Shown here: positions 1 to 7,777 of the stretch, one piece after another
How the letters are laid out: each line of letters starts with the position of its first letter
How positions within the stretch are numbered: position 1 is the stretch's first letter
Source: Cytobacillus horneckiae
Lineage (GTDB): Bacteria > Bacillota > Bacilli > Bacillales > Cytobacillaceae
Direction: 5' to 3'
Assembly (NCBI RefSeq): GCF_002835735.1
Contig: NZ_PISD01000053.1
Span: forward strand, 1 to 42,456
Length of the DNA: 42,456 bases
Translations under genes and position numbers: made by a program
The notes under the pieces: model-generated
The model's input: only the letters and a program-made list of their open reading frames with translations
What the model was told of the DNA's origin: nothing
Databases searched by the model: none

Positions 1-136
1 GTGCGTTCTCTTTTGTTTCAAGTTAGAAATTAGTATTAAAATAAATTACAATAAATTTAATATTTTGCAGGAATATGGTATTTAATGTCGAAATCTATAA
101 AAGTATGAAAATATATACAACAAAGGAGGATATTAC

Positions 137-640
137 ATGAAGAAAACAAAAAGTATTTTAGGAGCGTTATTAGTCACCTTATTGTTTATGATTGTATTAG
201 GTATTAGTACTGACGCTTCTGCAGAAGAACAAGACTTGGATCAGAGCATTGAGATTGAAATGATTGTGGAAAATCCCGGCGGAATCACACCACTTGCAAC
301 CTGGCAGGGAACTGCAGGATCTTTAAGATTGGATTACATGTCAGCTGCTAAATCTTTTAGTTGGGGAATGGTAATTCCTGAAGCTGCAGGAATGCCTTTA
401 GTGTTTGCAGGCGTTATTCAAATTTATACTCAAAGCACAGGCGCATATAAAGGAACTGTTTATGTTACAGGCGCAGGTACTGGAAGAATGAGTGGAGTCG
501 CTCCTATTACAAGTAATATTAAATTAAAAAGCGGAACTAACTATAAAGCAAAGTTTACAGGAACAGCTACTGCTGCAAATAAAAAAACCTATAAAACAAA
601 CCCTTTGGCATCAAAAGATGGACTTAATTTCAGATATTAA
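137..640 (+). CDS. secreted protein of unknown function
   Basis: The 167-residue product starts with a clear Sec signal peptide: MKKTK, a hydrophobic stretch at residues 8-24, and an ASA cleavage site near residue 29. The mature part is rich in Gly, Thr and Ala with alternating polar and apolar residues, which suggests a beta-rich extracellular domain. It has no cysteines and no motif I recognise. AAAGGAGG lies just upstream of the ATG. A strong terminator follows, so it is probably transcribed alone. The next gene encodes a protein without a signal peptide; a secreted effector plus cytoplasmic partner arrangement is possible but unproven. Confidence 0.75.
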   Translation: MKKTKSILGALLVTLLFMIVLGISTDASAEEQDLDQSIEIEMIVENPGGITPLATWQGTAGSLRLDYMSAAKSFSWGMVIPEAAGMPLVFAGVIQIYTQSTGAYKGTVYVTGAGTGRMSGVAPITSNIKLKSGTNYKAKFTGTATAANKKTYKTNPLASKDGLNFRY

Positions 641-677
641 ATAACTGTAAAACTAGAATAATTTGATTTTTTTCTAT

Positions 678-715
678 AAATGAGTTTAATCTTAATATGT
701 AGATTAAACTCATTT
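678..715 (+). terminator. intrinsic terminator
   Basis: A perfect 15-bp stem (678-692 with 701-715) closes an 8-nt loop and is followed by a T-rich stretch. An upstream ATG inside this hairpin is in frame with the next gene but is not a credible start. Confidence 0.8.
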
Positions 716-739
716 ATTATTTTTAAGGAGGAAAATTTC

Positions 740-1357
740 ATGATTATAAATGAACCAAGTAATACAGAATTAAATTTGGTTATAGAAGCTCCATATTCAT
801 TAAACTATTTGATTTTCATACAAAATATATATCTGAATAACGATAGTAAATGTGAAAATTCGAACCGGCTTTTTCCCTATTTAGATAGTTCTAAGTGGGG
901 GTTACTAGAACAGAAAAAGTTTAGTATAAAATTTAATGAAGTTTGGAATGAAGTAGTTCATAAAAATAATAAAGACCAACTATATGAGCATAATGGGGTT
1001 TTATATGATGATAGTCAGTTATTTAAGCAACTTTTTGAAAGTGATTCAAAAGGAGAAGTCGGCTTTTCTGAAAGTGTAAAATTATTTATGTCATGGTGGG
1101 ATGAAGTTTTTGGGAAAATGGCTATAAGTCGAGTTTATGAAACCGAGGGCAGTGATATCTACAATGAATTTCTGAAAGCTATACAGTCAAATCAGTGTAC
1201 TATTACAAATAATCGCTTTAATATTGATCTTATTTATGATAAAAACTCTATAGTTAAATCAACAAATACACCCTCATACTATTATATAATGCCGATTCAA
1301 GATCTCTTTTTTAACAGAGAAAATATTGTTCCTGAATTACTAAAGTGTCTGGATTAG
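740..1357 (+). CDS. hypothetical cytoplasmic protein
   Basis: A 205-residue acidic protein starting at the ATG preceded by AAGGAGG at 725-731. The in-frame ATG at 680 is rejected because it lies inside the preceding terminator hairpin. There is no signal peptide or membrane segment. Aromatic-rich stretches such as FMSWWDEVF and PSYYYIMPIQDLFF suggest a globular fold. I do not recognise the family. It ends before a small terminator at 1413-1437. Its place behind a secreted protein would fit an immunity role, but nothing in the sequence proves this. Confidence 0.65.
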   Translation: MIINEPSNTELNLVIEAPYSLNYLIFIQNIYLNNDSKCENSNRLFPYLDSSKWGLLEQKKFSIKFNEVWNEVVHKNNKDQLYEHNGVLYDDSQLFKQLFESDSKGEVGFSESVKLFMSWWDEVFGKMAISRVYETEGSDIYNEFLKAIQSNQCTITNNRFNIDLIYDKNSIVKSTNTPSYYYIMPIQDLFFNRENIVPELLKCLD

Positions 1358-1412
1358 TTATTAGCATAAACTCTTAATAGTGATTGTGAAGTAGAGAAGC
1401 AAATATAAAATT

Positions 1413-1437
1413 AAGACCATCTATGTGGTCTTTTTTT
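1413..1437 (+). terminator. intrinsic terminator
   Basis: A 7-bp stem, AAGACCA with TGGTCTT, leads directly into a run of seven T. It closes the gene ending at 1357. Confidence 0.75.
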
Positions 1438-1458
1438 AAGAAATTTATACACAAAACC

Positions 1459-1476
1459 AAACATTTGTTCTATAAT
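1459..1476 (+). promoter_or_regulatory. LexA-like box and -10 of the YolD promoter
   Basis: AAACATTTGTTC (1459-1470) matches the Bacillus SOS box core GAAC-N4-GTTC with one mismatch and abuts a perfect -10, TATAAT (1471-1476). The box would occupy the promoter spacer, a good position for repression. SOS control is known for YolD genes linked to Y-family polymerases. Confidence 0.55.
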
Positions 1477-1497
1477 ATACGTAAGGAGCTGGTTTTT

Positions 1498-1818
1498 ATG
1501 GCCTTACGAGACAGAGGAAAAGTAAAATGGCAAAGTGCGTTTATGATGCCGGAACATTTAGCTGCTTTGAAACGATTCGAAAATGATTATTATCAAGAGA
1601 AGAAACCTATGTTAGATCAATATGAAATTGATGAAATTGAAAGTAAGATCCACTATGCAATGGAGTTTGCATTTAAAGTTAAGCTTAAGGTATGGAGAGA
1701 CAGAGCGGAGGAGATTAGGGGTAGGATTTGTAGGTTAGATGGGATAAATAAGATGGTTTATGTAGACATTAATGAGAGTAAAGAGAAAGTGTTTTTTTGC
1801 AGATGTAATTGGAATTGA
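1498..1818 (+). CDS. YolD-like family protein
   Basis: A 106-residue YolD-like protein (PF08863) with the family opening ALRDRGKVKWQSAFMMPEH and the following IESKIHYAMEF stretch. The ATG at 1498 is chosen because AAGGAG lies 10 nt upstream and family members begin here. YolD proteins usually precede a DinB/UvrX-type translesion polymerase and are SOS induced; here the polymerase is absent and only tiny ORFs follow, so this is probably an element-borne orphan. A fragment of a second copy lies at 23582-23661. Confidence 0.85.
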   Translation: MALRDRGKVKWQSAFMMPEHLAALKRFENDYYQEKKPMLDQYEIDEIESKIHYAMEFAFKVKLKVWRDRAEEIRGRICRLDGINKMVYVDINESKEKVFFCRCNWN

Positions 1819-1831
1819 AGTGGAGGACGGA

Positions 1832-1865
1832 ACCACCAGTATATAATTGGTGGTCTTATTTGTTT
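1832..1865 (+). terminator. terminator of the ACCACCA type
   Basis: ACCACCA (1832-1838) pairs with TGGTGGT (1848-1854), followed by a T-rich run. Two near copies occur within 700 bp. Confidence 0.7.
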
Positions 1866-1974
1866 CTTTCCATTAACTTCCTGTATCTATTGATAAATAA
1901 TCAAATTAAAATATTTAGGTATTTATTATTAGTAGTTTGTAGATAGATTTAAATAACATCAAGGTGGAAACTAT

Positions 1975-2170
1975 ATGACTGAAGAAGAAATTCTAGAACA
2001 CTCAAGGCATTTAAAGAAAGAAGATCCTTAAGGTCATAGCAAAAGAAAATTACGGTATTGTATTTTTGAAACAAGAAAACCATAAAGGAAATCCCAAGGA
2101 ACTATATAAAGTCATAGCAAAACTATTATATAAGCAAGCTAAAGAAGAATTAAATCGTAATAAAGTATAA
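1975..2170 (+). pseudogene. frameshifted small unknown gene
   Basis: After GGTGG an ATG opens 18 codons, starting MTEEEILEHSRHLKKE and ending at a TAA (2029-2031). The +1 frame then runs without a stop through VIAKENYGIVFLKQENHKG to the TAA at 2168-2170. Read together they would give a charged helical protein of about 64 residues. The family is not recognised. Its own terminator follows at 2185, which supports a former transcription unit. Confidence 0.5.
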
Positions 2171-2184
2171 GCATCCTTATAACA

Positions 2185-2225
2185 AAACCACCAGCAGATT
2201 ATGGTTGGTGGTTTATTCGTTTTTT
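2185..2225 (+). terminator. terminator of the ACCACCA type
   Basis: AAACCACCA (2185-2193) pairs with TGGTGGTTT (2206-2214), followed by TTCGTTTTTT. Confidence 0.8.
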
Positions 2226-2302
2226 CCCCATTAATTATCCTATCTATTAATCAAATTAAAATAATTAAGTATTTATAATTTCAAGGGTGGATCCATATAA
2301 AA

Positions 2303-2443
2303 ATGAAAAAGAAAAAGCAAACAATACACGACTATAAAATAATTCATACATATCCTAAAAATAATCCAGTAACACTCGATTACATATTAAGCAGCGAAGA
2401 GTTTAAAAAAATTGTACGTGAAATATTGATTAAATATTCTTAA
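2303..2443 (+). CDS. small hypothetical protein, 46 aa
   Basis: A Lys-rich 46-residue ORF starting MKKKKQTIHDYKIIH and ending IKYS. It is preceded by AAGGGTGG about 13 nt upstream and sits between two ACCACCA terminators, so it looks like an independent transcription unit. No signal peptide, TM segment or recognised family. Confidence 0.45.
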   Translation: MKKKKQTIHDYKIIHTYPKNNPVTLDYILSSEEFKKIVREILIKYS

Positions 2444-2452
2444 AATAAAAAC

Positions 2453-2479
2453 AACCACCAGCATTTATTGTTGGTGGTT
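2453..2479. terminator. bidirectional terminator of the ACCACCA type
   Basis: AACCACCA (2453-2460) pairs with TGGTGGTT (2472-2479), with T-rich runs on both sides. It serves the 46-aa gene on the left and the convergent repressor gene, whose stop codon lies in the loop. Confidence 0.8.
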
Positions 2480-2692
2480 TTGTTCTGTAGGTATAAATTC
2501 CACTACTTCCTCGATTGGACAATCTAAGTATTCGCAAATACTCATGATAACGGATAATGCTACATTTTCACCTTTTGACATTTTAGCCAATGTTGCTGGT
2601 GAGATTTTTAAATCTCTTTTTAAATCTGTCTTTGTTCTATCCCTTTTTATCAATGTTATTTCTAAAGGTTTGTAACTAGGTTTAAGCCCCAT
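2465..2692 (-). CDS. XRE-family repressor, 75 aa
   Basis: A compact Cro/C1-type helix-turn-helix protein: KTDLKRDLKISPATLAKMSK forms the HTH and SVIMSICEYLDCPIEEVVEF the following helices, as in short YozG/HTH_26-type regulators. AGGAGAG precedes the ATG. It is divergent from the gene at 2886, and two inverted repeats in between flank a sigma-A promoter, so it most likely represses that promoter and perhaps its own. Confidence 0.85.
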   Translation of the reverse strand: MGLKPSYKPLEITLIKRDRTKTDLKRDLKISPATLAKMSKGENVALSVIMSICEYLDCPIEEVVEFIPTEQNHQQ

Positions 2693-2772
2693 ATGATATC
2701 CTCTCTCCTTACTAAATCCTTAAGTACATTATATTACAAATGAATAATTAATTCTATAAACAATAAATAAAG

Positions 2773-2851
2773 TTCAACTTGTTGAATTTTATTTTCACAA
2801 AAGTGTTGACTCTTGATTAAAGAAAGTATATATTGAGTTCAAGAAGTTGAA
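2773..2851 (+). promoter_or_regulatory. sigma-A promoter bracketed by two operators
   Basis: TTGACT (2806-2811) and TATATT (2829-2834) are 17 bp apart. Operator 1 is TTCAAC-TT-GTTGAA (2773-2786) and operator 2 is TTCAAG-AA-GTTGAA (2838-2851), the latter at the expected transcription start. They are probable sites of the adjacent XRE protein. Confidence 0.7.
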
Positions 2852-2885
2852 TTAAATATATCGAAAAGTGAAATCGGGGTGAATC

Positions 2886-3293
2886 ATGAAACTGAATCTT
2901 GAAGAAATCACAGTACAGTATGATGTAGACGACACGAAAGGTGAGTACTTTATTTCCTTCTTATTTAATCACGAAAATTGCATAGCCTTTGATCATCAAC
3001 AAGTATATCTCATGAGAGTTAAGGAAGTTTCACCAGGGTTATATGAACATGAAGATAATACTAAGCCAATTATATTAGGCGATATTATGCGTGACGATTT
3101 ATCTTATAAGGATTATGCTACACGAATTATAAGACACATACAGAATATGAGCATTTTTAGTTATCTAATGCAGATATACATTTGGGTTGGTGTTGATTTC
3201 ATTGAGGATGATTTTAGGCTTACAAATATCAGACAACTGGAAAGCAATGTGAACAAATTAAATTTGTATTATGTAATAGAAAAGAAGCAGTGA
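2886..3293 (+). CDS. hypothetical protein, 135 aa
   Basis: A 135-residue acidic soluble protein with no signal peptide or membrane segment, behind GGGGTG. Mixed alpha/beta character; the stretch FSYLMQIYIWVGVDFIEDDF is the most distinctive. Family not recognised. It is the first gene of the XRE-controlled promoter and is probably cotranscribed with the next small gene, giving a two-gene operon divergent from its regulator. A superinfection or maintenance role would be guesswork. Confidence 0.65.
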   Translation: MKLNLEEITVQYDVDDTKGEYFISFLFNHENCIAFDHQQVYLMRVKEVSPGLYEHEDNTKPIILGDIMRDDLSYKDYATRIIRHIQNMSIFSYLMQIYIWVGVDFIEDDFRLTNIRQLESNVNKLNLYYVIEKKQ

Positions 3294-3403
3294 ACAAAAT
3301 TTTAGAGTTTTGAAGCATGTATAAAGGGGATCGGAGTTTAACACCAATTTGTTGCCTCGTGGCAACGTTTCCTCACTATAAAACAAAGGGAGAGATACAT
3401 ATT

Positions 3404-3631
3404 GTGAAAAATTTCGTAAACGGACAAATCACATTAAACATTGCGGCATTAACTAATTTAAATTTAAGTGAAATTGAAGAAAGGTTAATGCTTGATATAC
3501 AGCAAACTTTTAAAAGTGTAAGTGCTGACTTGGAAACTCTAGAGCTTGAAATTGAGAGTGTGGAGAGCATGGATTTACAAGTTGTGGATGCTGAGACGGG
3601 TGAAGAGGTATATGATGAGGAACTGGTGTGA
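3404..3631 (+). CDS. small acidic hypothetical protein
   Basis: Seventy-five residues from the GTG at 3404, preceded by AAAGGGAGAG. An upstream in-frame ATG at 3317 would add 29 residues across a perfect small hairpin (GTTGCC-TCGT-GGCAAC, 3351-3366) and is less likely. The C-terminal half is strongly acidic (VVDAETGEEVYDEELV) and the middle is a predicted helix with heptad-like leucines (LNLSEIEERLMLDI). Last gene before the att site. Unknown family. Confidence 0.55.
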   Translation: MKNFVNGQITLNIAALTNLNLSEIEERLMLDIQQTFKSVSADLETLELEIESVESMDLQVVDAETGEEVYDEELV

Positions 3632-3634
3632 AAT

Positions 3635-3652
3635 GAGCAACTTTTGGGCAAC
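3635..3652 (+). repeat. integrase arm-type repeats, outer left
   Basis: GAGCAAC (3635-3641) and GGGCAAC (3646-3652) are separated by 4 nt. The same pair with the same spacing recurs at 19657-19674, outside the other att copy. Probable arm sites of the older element's integrase. Confidence 0.55.
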
Positions 3653-3755
3653 GGATTATAAAAGAATAGATAATTCTTAATGATATTATAGGTAATTAAA
3701 ACATTGATATATAAGTAATCGAAGGGAAAAGGTGAGAATGAAAAATACGCACTCC

Positions 3756-3806
3756 CTACCTTGACAGGGTAGAGGTCGCTGGTTCGAACCCAGTCGGAAT
3801 CATACT
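3756..3806 (+). repeat. att copy 1: 3' part of tRNA-Val(GAC)
   Basis: From CTACC at 3756 the sequence folds as the anticodon stem-loop with anticodon GAC (3763-3765), then a T arm with loop TTCGAAC, then the 3' acceptor strand CGGAATC. The D arm and the 5' acceptor strand GATTCCG are absent, so this is not a working tRNA. Bases 3761-3806 are identical to 19516-19561. Confidence 0.85.
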
Positions 3807-3808
3807 GA

Positions 3809-3835
3809 AAGCCTTGATATATCAAGGCTTTTTCT
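3809..3835 (+). terminator. terminator behind att copy 1
   Basis: A 22-bp perfect palindrome beginning AAGCCTTGAT is followed by TTTTC. It would end a tRNA transcript reading into the element. Confidence 0.75.
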
Positions 3836-3873
3836 TATGTCTAAATTTCTAAAAGTAATAGAAAAATCAATTT

Positions 3874-3891
3874 GTCGTCATTTTGTCGTCA
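3874..3891 (+). repeat. GTCGTCA arm-type repeats, left inner end
   Basis: Two direct GTCGTCA copies (3874-3880 and 3885-3891) lie about 70 bp from the att core. A matching pair is at 19392-19408. Probable arm-binding sites for the N-terminal domain of the adjacent integrase. Confidence 0.5.
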
Positions 3892-3902
3892 AAATAGAGG
3901 AA

Positions 3903-5154
3903 TTAGGATTTTTTTATGAAAAGTGTATCTAATTTATTTGCTGCTTCATGATCAGCTTTTCTTAATGCATGACCGTAAGTATTCATTGTAACTTTAATAT
4001 CAGAGTGACCTAATCGCTCGGATATTATTTTTGCGTGAACACCTTGATTAATTAATAGAGTAGCTGAGGTGTGTCGTAAATAATGAAGACGAATAAATCT
4101 TACATTAACTCTTTTTGTAAATCTTCTCCACCAGGTAGTAGGAGTAGTAGGGTAGAAGTGGGTACCATCTTCATTGCAGAATAACCACTCGTGTTCGTTT
4201 TCAATCCACATATCCCTAGATTTCATTTTTTCCTTTTTCCAATGTAATTTATAGTGCTTCAATTCCTCTACTACAGAGCTGGGAATTGAGACAAGACGTT
4301 TTGACTTTTTTGATTTGGGAGTCTTAATTACAGAACCACTTTTTCCGCGAACAATTACTTGTGTTATATCTAAAGTTCCTTTTTCTAAGTCTACATGTTT
4401 CCATTCTAGCCCTAAACATTCACTTCTCCTTAAACCTGCAGCAAGACTTAGCATTAGGTATATCCTCCAATGAAACGGCTCATTTATTGCTGCTTCAAAA
4501 AGTGATGCCACTTCTTCTTCATCATAAACGCTAGATTCTTCTTTCATCATAAACGCTAGATTCTTCTTCATCATAAACGCTAGATTCTTCTTCATCATAA
4601 ACGCTAGATTCTTCTACATCATCAATTTTTGGTTTAGGAACACCAGTAACAGGTGTTGTTTTTAATACTTTCCACTCTACTGCACGATCAAAGACAGACT
4701 TCAGTACTTTGTATATATCCTCTTTTGTTGATGATTTAAGAGGGAGGCCGTCGACTCTTTTGGTTTTATCTAATAAATCTATAAGATGTATTTTTTTTAT
4801 TTTATCTATTTGTTGGTGACCGATAACAGGGAGTATATGAGTTTGTAAATGGTTTAATTGTTTATTTAATGTTGTTTCTGAGAGTTTTTTTACTGCAAAT
4901 TTATTTTCCCAATCAACAACAAACTTTGAGAAAAGCATTTTTTCTGGTTTTATATATTCTTCAGAAAGTACTTCTGCTTTAAATTTATGGTATTCAGATT
5001 CAAGATGGTCTTTTAGTTTTTTCCTTGTCTTTAAAAGTGCTTTGTCACTAATTCTGTGCGTTTTGTATCTCCTTAATCTTTTTCCTTTTGCATCGAAGCC
5101 AAGATCAACAGAAAAAACATAGGAATTTTCACTTCTTTTACGAATGTTTGCCAT
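3903..5154 (-). pseudogene. int: tyrosine integrase, frameshifted in a tandem repeat
   Basis: Tn916/ICEBs1-type phage integrase. The N-terminal arm-binding domain begins MANIRKRSENSYVFSVDLGF, followed by the SAM-like core-binding domain. The catalytic domain carries Arg in GLRRSE, the LHYLRHTSAT box, LGHSD and the nucleophile Tyr in MNTYGHA. Between core-binding and catalytic domains a 24-bp unit encoding ESSVYDEE is present four times (4518-4614). One extra A on the coding strand (plus-strand T at 4542) ends the first frame with ERRI and a stop; the catalytic half continues in the next frame. Without that base the gene would read through as one protein of about 415 residues. RBS GGAGGG precedes the ATG at 5154. 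Confidence 0.85.
4518..4614. repeat. 24-bp tandem repeat, four units
   Basis: Units lie at 4518-4541, 4543-4566, 4567-4590 and 4591-4614, identical apart from one inserted T at 4542. They fall in the interdomain linker of the integrase gene. Confidence 0.9.
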
Positions 5155-5204
5155 GTTAACCCTCCTTATAAGAATATTTGTTCGATTTTGTTTGTATAAT
5201 AAAA

Positions 5205-5221
5205 GCCTAATCTGGTTAGGC
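5205..5221 (-). terminator. terminator of the HsdR-N-type gene
   Basis: On the minus strand GCCTAA pairs with TTAGGC across 5 nt and runs into TTTTATTA. It separates this gene from int. Confidence 0.7.
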
Positions 5222-5245
5222 CATTATTAATATATCATTTGATAT

Positions 5246-6475
5246 CTATTTTAATTTATTAAAAAAACTATCGATATCATCTACTTTAGAAGTGAGATTT
5301 GGAATATCTCTAAAAGATAAGTTTGGTATACTACTTTTTAGAAAATACTTAATTTCATTAGTGTTTTTATTCAAACGAGTTGCGAGTCTAGCATTAATAA
5401 ATCCTAACTCTGATACAACAGGATTTTCCTTAATGAATTTTTCTATTTCGTTCGATTTAACTGTATATAGCGTAGTATCTTGACGATTGTTATAGTAGTG
5501 ACCAATTAAATATCCTACAATGGAATTTCCTTGAACAAGTACAGATGATACAAAAAAATCACTTAATGGGTTGCCTTTTTCCACAGAGTACTCTGAATCT
5601 GGAATCTTGATCAGATTTTTATAAGATTCGACATTGGGAAGTACAACTTTAATACTTTCAAATTCTTCAAACGTTCCCAAAGTATTAATCTCTTCTTGTG
5701 AATAATACATTTTCTTCTCAGTAACTACTGACACTTCTGTTGTAACTGATACTTCCTGTAATTCATGATGATTCAAAGATAAATCAAATCGTTCACTTAT
5801 AATTTCACTTAATGATTCTTGAATACATTTCTGCACCAAAGGTCTAGAAGTGTTAATAAATTGCTGAGTTACTTTGAACTTGAATCGTTCTTTAATAACA
5901 AACCTGATGAAATCATCACTTGGATTTTCGAATATTTCTTTAATTACAGACTTAAAGGAGTGAGTATACATTAGGGATTCAGCCAGAGATTTAATTCCTT
6001 CATAATCATATAAGTTTTTAGAGAATTTTATTAAGTTATTGAAATCTTCATCGTTATAATCAATTATGTTGAAAACAAAAAATGGGCTTGAATCCATAAT
6101 ATTTGTATTATTTAAGTCTGTGAAAAAATGATATTCAATTCCATTTGTTAGAATACCTAAACGAACGCTAGGGAAAGTACTAAAATATCTACTTAATTGT
6201 GGAGCACTCTTATTAATCTTTTGATTAATAGATTTTGCTTCAAGGAAAATCTTCGGTTCTCCATTTAATGTGATTGCATAATCAACTTTCTCGTTTTTTT
6301 TGTGAAAGTCAGCCGTAAATTCAGGTGTTACCTCTTTAGGACTGTATGTATCGTATCCTAACCCTCTTAATAAAGGAAGTATTAGGAATTGCTTGGTTGA
6401 TTCCTCGTTTTTTATCAATTCACTGTTTTCGGTCACAACTTTATTCAACATTTCTAATGTTTCTACAAGGTTCAT
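5246..6475 (-). CDS. orphan type I restriction HsdR-N-like nuclease
   Basis: A 409-residue protein. Residues 1-150 resemble the N-terminal nuclease domain of type I restriction R subunits (HSDR_N, PD-(D/E)xK fold): STKQFLILPLLRGLGYD, then VDYAITL with Asp65 and FLEAKS with Glu79 and Lys81, the expected D-ExK triad. No helicase motifs follow; the C-terminal 250 residues are unrecognised. No HsdM, HsdS or methylase lies nearby. It has its own terminator and sits beside int, a common place for prophage accessory genes. A DNA-targeting defence or superinfection-exclusion role is an inference from fold and position. Confidence 0.75.
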   Translation of the reverse strand: MNLVETLEMLNKVVTENSELIKNEESTKQFLILPLLRGLGYDTYSPKEVTPEFTADFHKKNEKVDYAITLNGEPKIFLEAKSINQKINKSAPQLSRYFSTFPSVRLGILTNGIEYHFFTDLNNTNIMDSSPFFVFNIIDYNDEDFNNLIKFSKNLYDYEGIKSLAESLMYTHSFKSVIKEIFENPSDDFIRFVIKERFKFKVTQQFINTSRPLVQKCIQESLSEIISERFDLSLNHHELQEVSVTTEVSVVTEKKMYYSQEEINTLGTFEEFESIKVVLPNVESYKNLIKIPDSEYSVEKGNPLSDFFVSSVLVQGNSIVGYLIGHYYNNRQDTTLYTVKSNEIEKFIKENPVVSELGFINARLATRLNKNTNEIKYFLKSSIPNLSFRDIPNLTSKVDDIDSFFNKLK

Positions 6476-6566
6476 TAACTTATAACCCCCTATATAATAT
6501 TTATTCTTTAAAATTAATTCCAGAAAATAATGTGCATTAAACTCAAAGGAAAACCATTAGTAAAGA

Positions 6567-6581
6567 GGGGGGATACCCCCC
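6567..6581 (-). terminator. G/C hairpin behind the SNase gene
   Basis: GGGGGG-ATA-CCCCCC lies just past the stop of the nuclease gene. It is a strong stem with only a modest T-rich tail on the minus strand. Confidence 0.5.
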
Positions 6582-6585
6582 TAAA

Positions 6586-7675
6586 TTAACGCTCACAAGC
6601 CCAATTATCTTTGTCTCTATCCATTTTTGGCTGATATGCTGGATGATCAGAAGCTACTCCGTTTGGATAAACCTTTGTTAATTCTGTACAGTTTTGAAAA
6701 TACTCAGTTTTATCTGGTTCAGTGGTCGTTGTTGATGTACTATTTGAATTATTGTTATTGCTGGCCGAGTTATTATTATTGTTGCTGCTGTTTGAAGTAT
6801 TGGAAGAGCTTGCTGTTTTTTTAGTCTCTTTAGGGTCTAAATCACCTTTTGTTGTTCCATTTTCTCCAAATGCCCATAAACCAGTGTTTTGCTCTCTGGC
6901 TACTTTAGCAAATTTAACAAAGTAATCACTGTACTTTACGTCTGGTGGATATGTAGAAGGTTCCGCAAATCCGTTAATTACAAAGTCAGCATTGAACATT
7001 TTTGCTCTAATTTCATTTTCATTCATATCATCGGATGGGATATCAAGCCAAACGATTCTAAGTAAACGATTATATCTATCTGAGTCAGATACATCTTTTT
7101 GTAACCATACTTTTTTACCTTCAAGTATAGAAGAGGTATAATTACTAGCTTCTTTACCGTATTCTTCAGTTCGGTTTGTAGATTCAGGAGTATTGACTCC
7201 AACTAAACGAACCTTACTTCCATCGGAGAGCTCAATAGTATCTCCGTCAACAATTCTAGAAACTGTAGCTTCTATTAATCCTAAGTCGTTAGCTTTTGCT
7301 ATTTTTTCCTCTTCAACTTTTTTAGCAGCATCTTTTTTTGCTTGTTCTTCCTTAGCTTTTTTCTCAGCCTCAGCTTTAACTTTCTGTTCCACATCTTTTT
7401 GTTCGCTTTTTACCTCGTTTTCTTTCTCTACCTCTTCATCCAGAGGTTCTACTAGTGTTAATGCAATAATAAAACTTAGAATAAAACCTCCTGCGATTTT
7501 TACAGCTGGCCTAGAAAAGAATGATTTTTTTTTGAGAACTTCTTGGCTTCTTTATTTGGTATAGACCAATTGCTGTGATTATAACGCCTATAAATACAGC
7601 TGGTGAAATTGTTATAAGGGATAATTGAATTAATAAAAGTAAAAATGCAAAAATCCAAAAGAGTGCTTTTCTCAT
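6586..7675 (-). pseudogene. thermonuclease (SNase) with Excalibur domain, frameshifted
   Basis: YncB/YokF-type nuclease. From the ATG at 7675 behind AGGAGG, the first 54 codons encode two hydrophobic segments (ALFWIFAFLLLLIQ and SPAVFIGVIITAIG). They end at a stop just after a run of nine A on the coding strand (plus-strand T 7524-7532). In the +1 frame the protein continues with another hydrophobic segment, a Lys/Glu coiled stretch, the SNase domain (VRLVGVNTPES, DRYNRLLRIVWLD), an Asn/Ser/Thr linker and a C-terminal Excalibur Ca-binding motif (DRDKDNWACE). Eight A would restore the frame. Translation could also restart at the GTG at 7392, giving a soluble 268-residue enzyme. Confidence 0.8.
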
Positions 7676-7777
7676 GATTTTCCTCCTTTTTATGATATAT
7701 AGATTAGATATCTAACAGTTAATAACTATATATAAAGATAAATAAAACTATAGATTTAAAACTATTTTCCTATAAAA

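Noticed and set aside
680..740. An earlier ATG start for the gene ending at 1357
   Set aside because: It lies inside a terminator stem and has no RBS, while AAGGAGG precedes the ATG at 740.
3690..3806. A complete tRNA-Val gene at the left att site
   Set aside because: The anticodon arm, T arm and 3' acceptor strand are present, but no D arm or 5' acceptor strand precedes them, so only a 3' fragment is called.
3376..3825. A 149-codon ORF on the minus strand across the att site
   Set aside because: It is antisense to a well-supported small gene and the tRNA fragment, and its Ser-rich composition reflects the opposite-strand codons.
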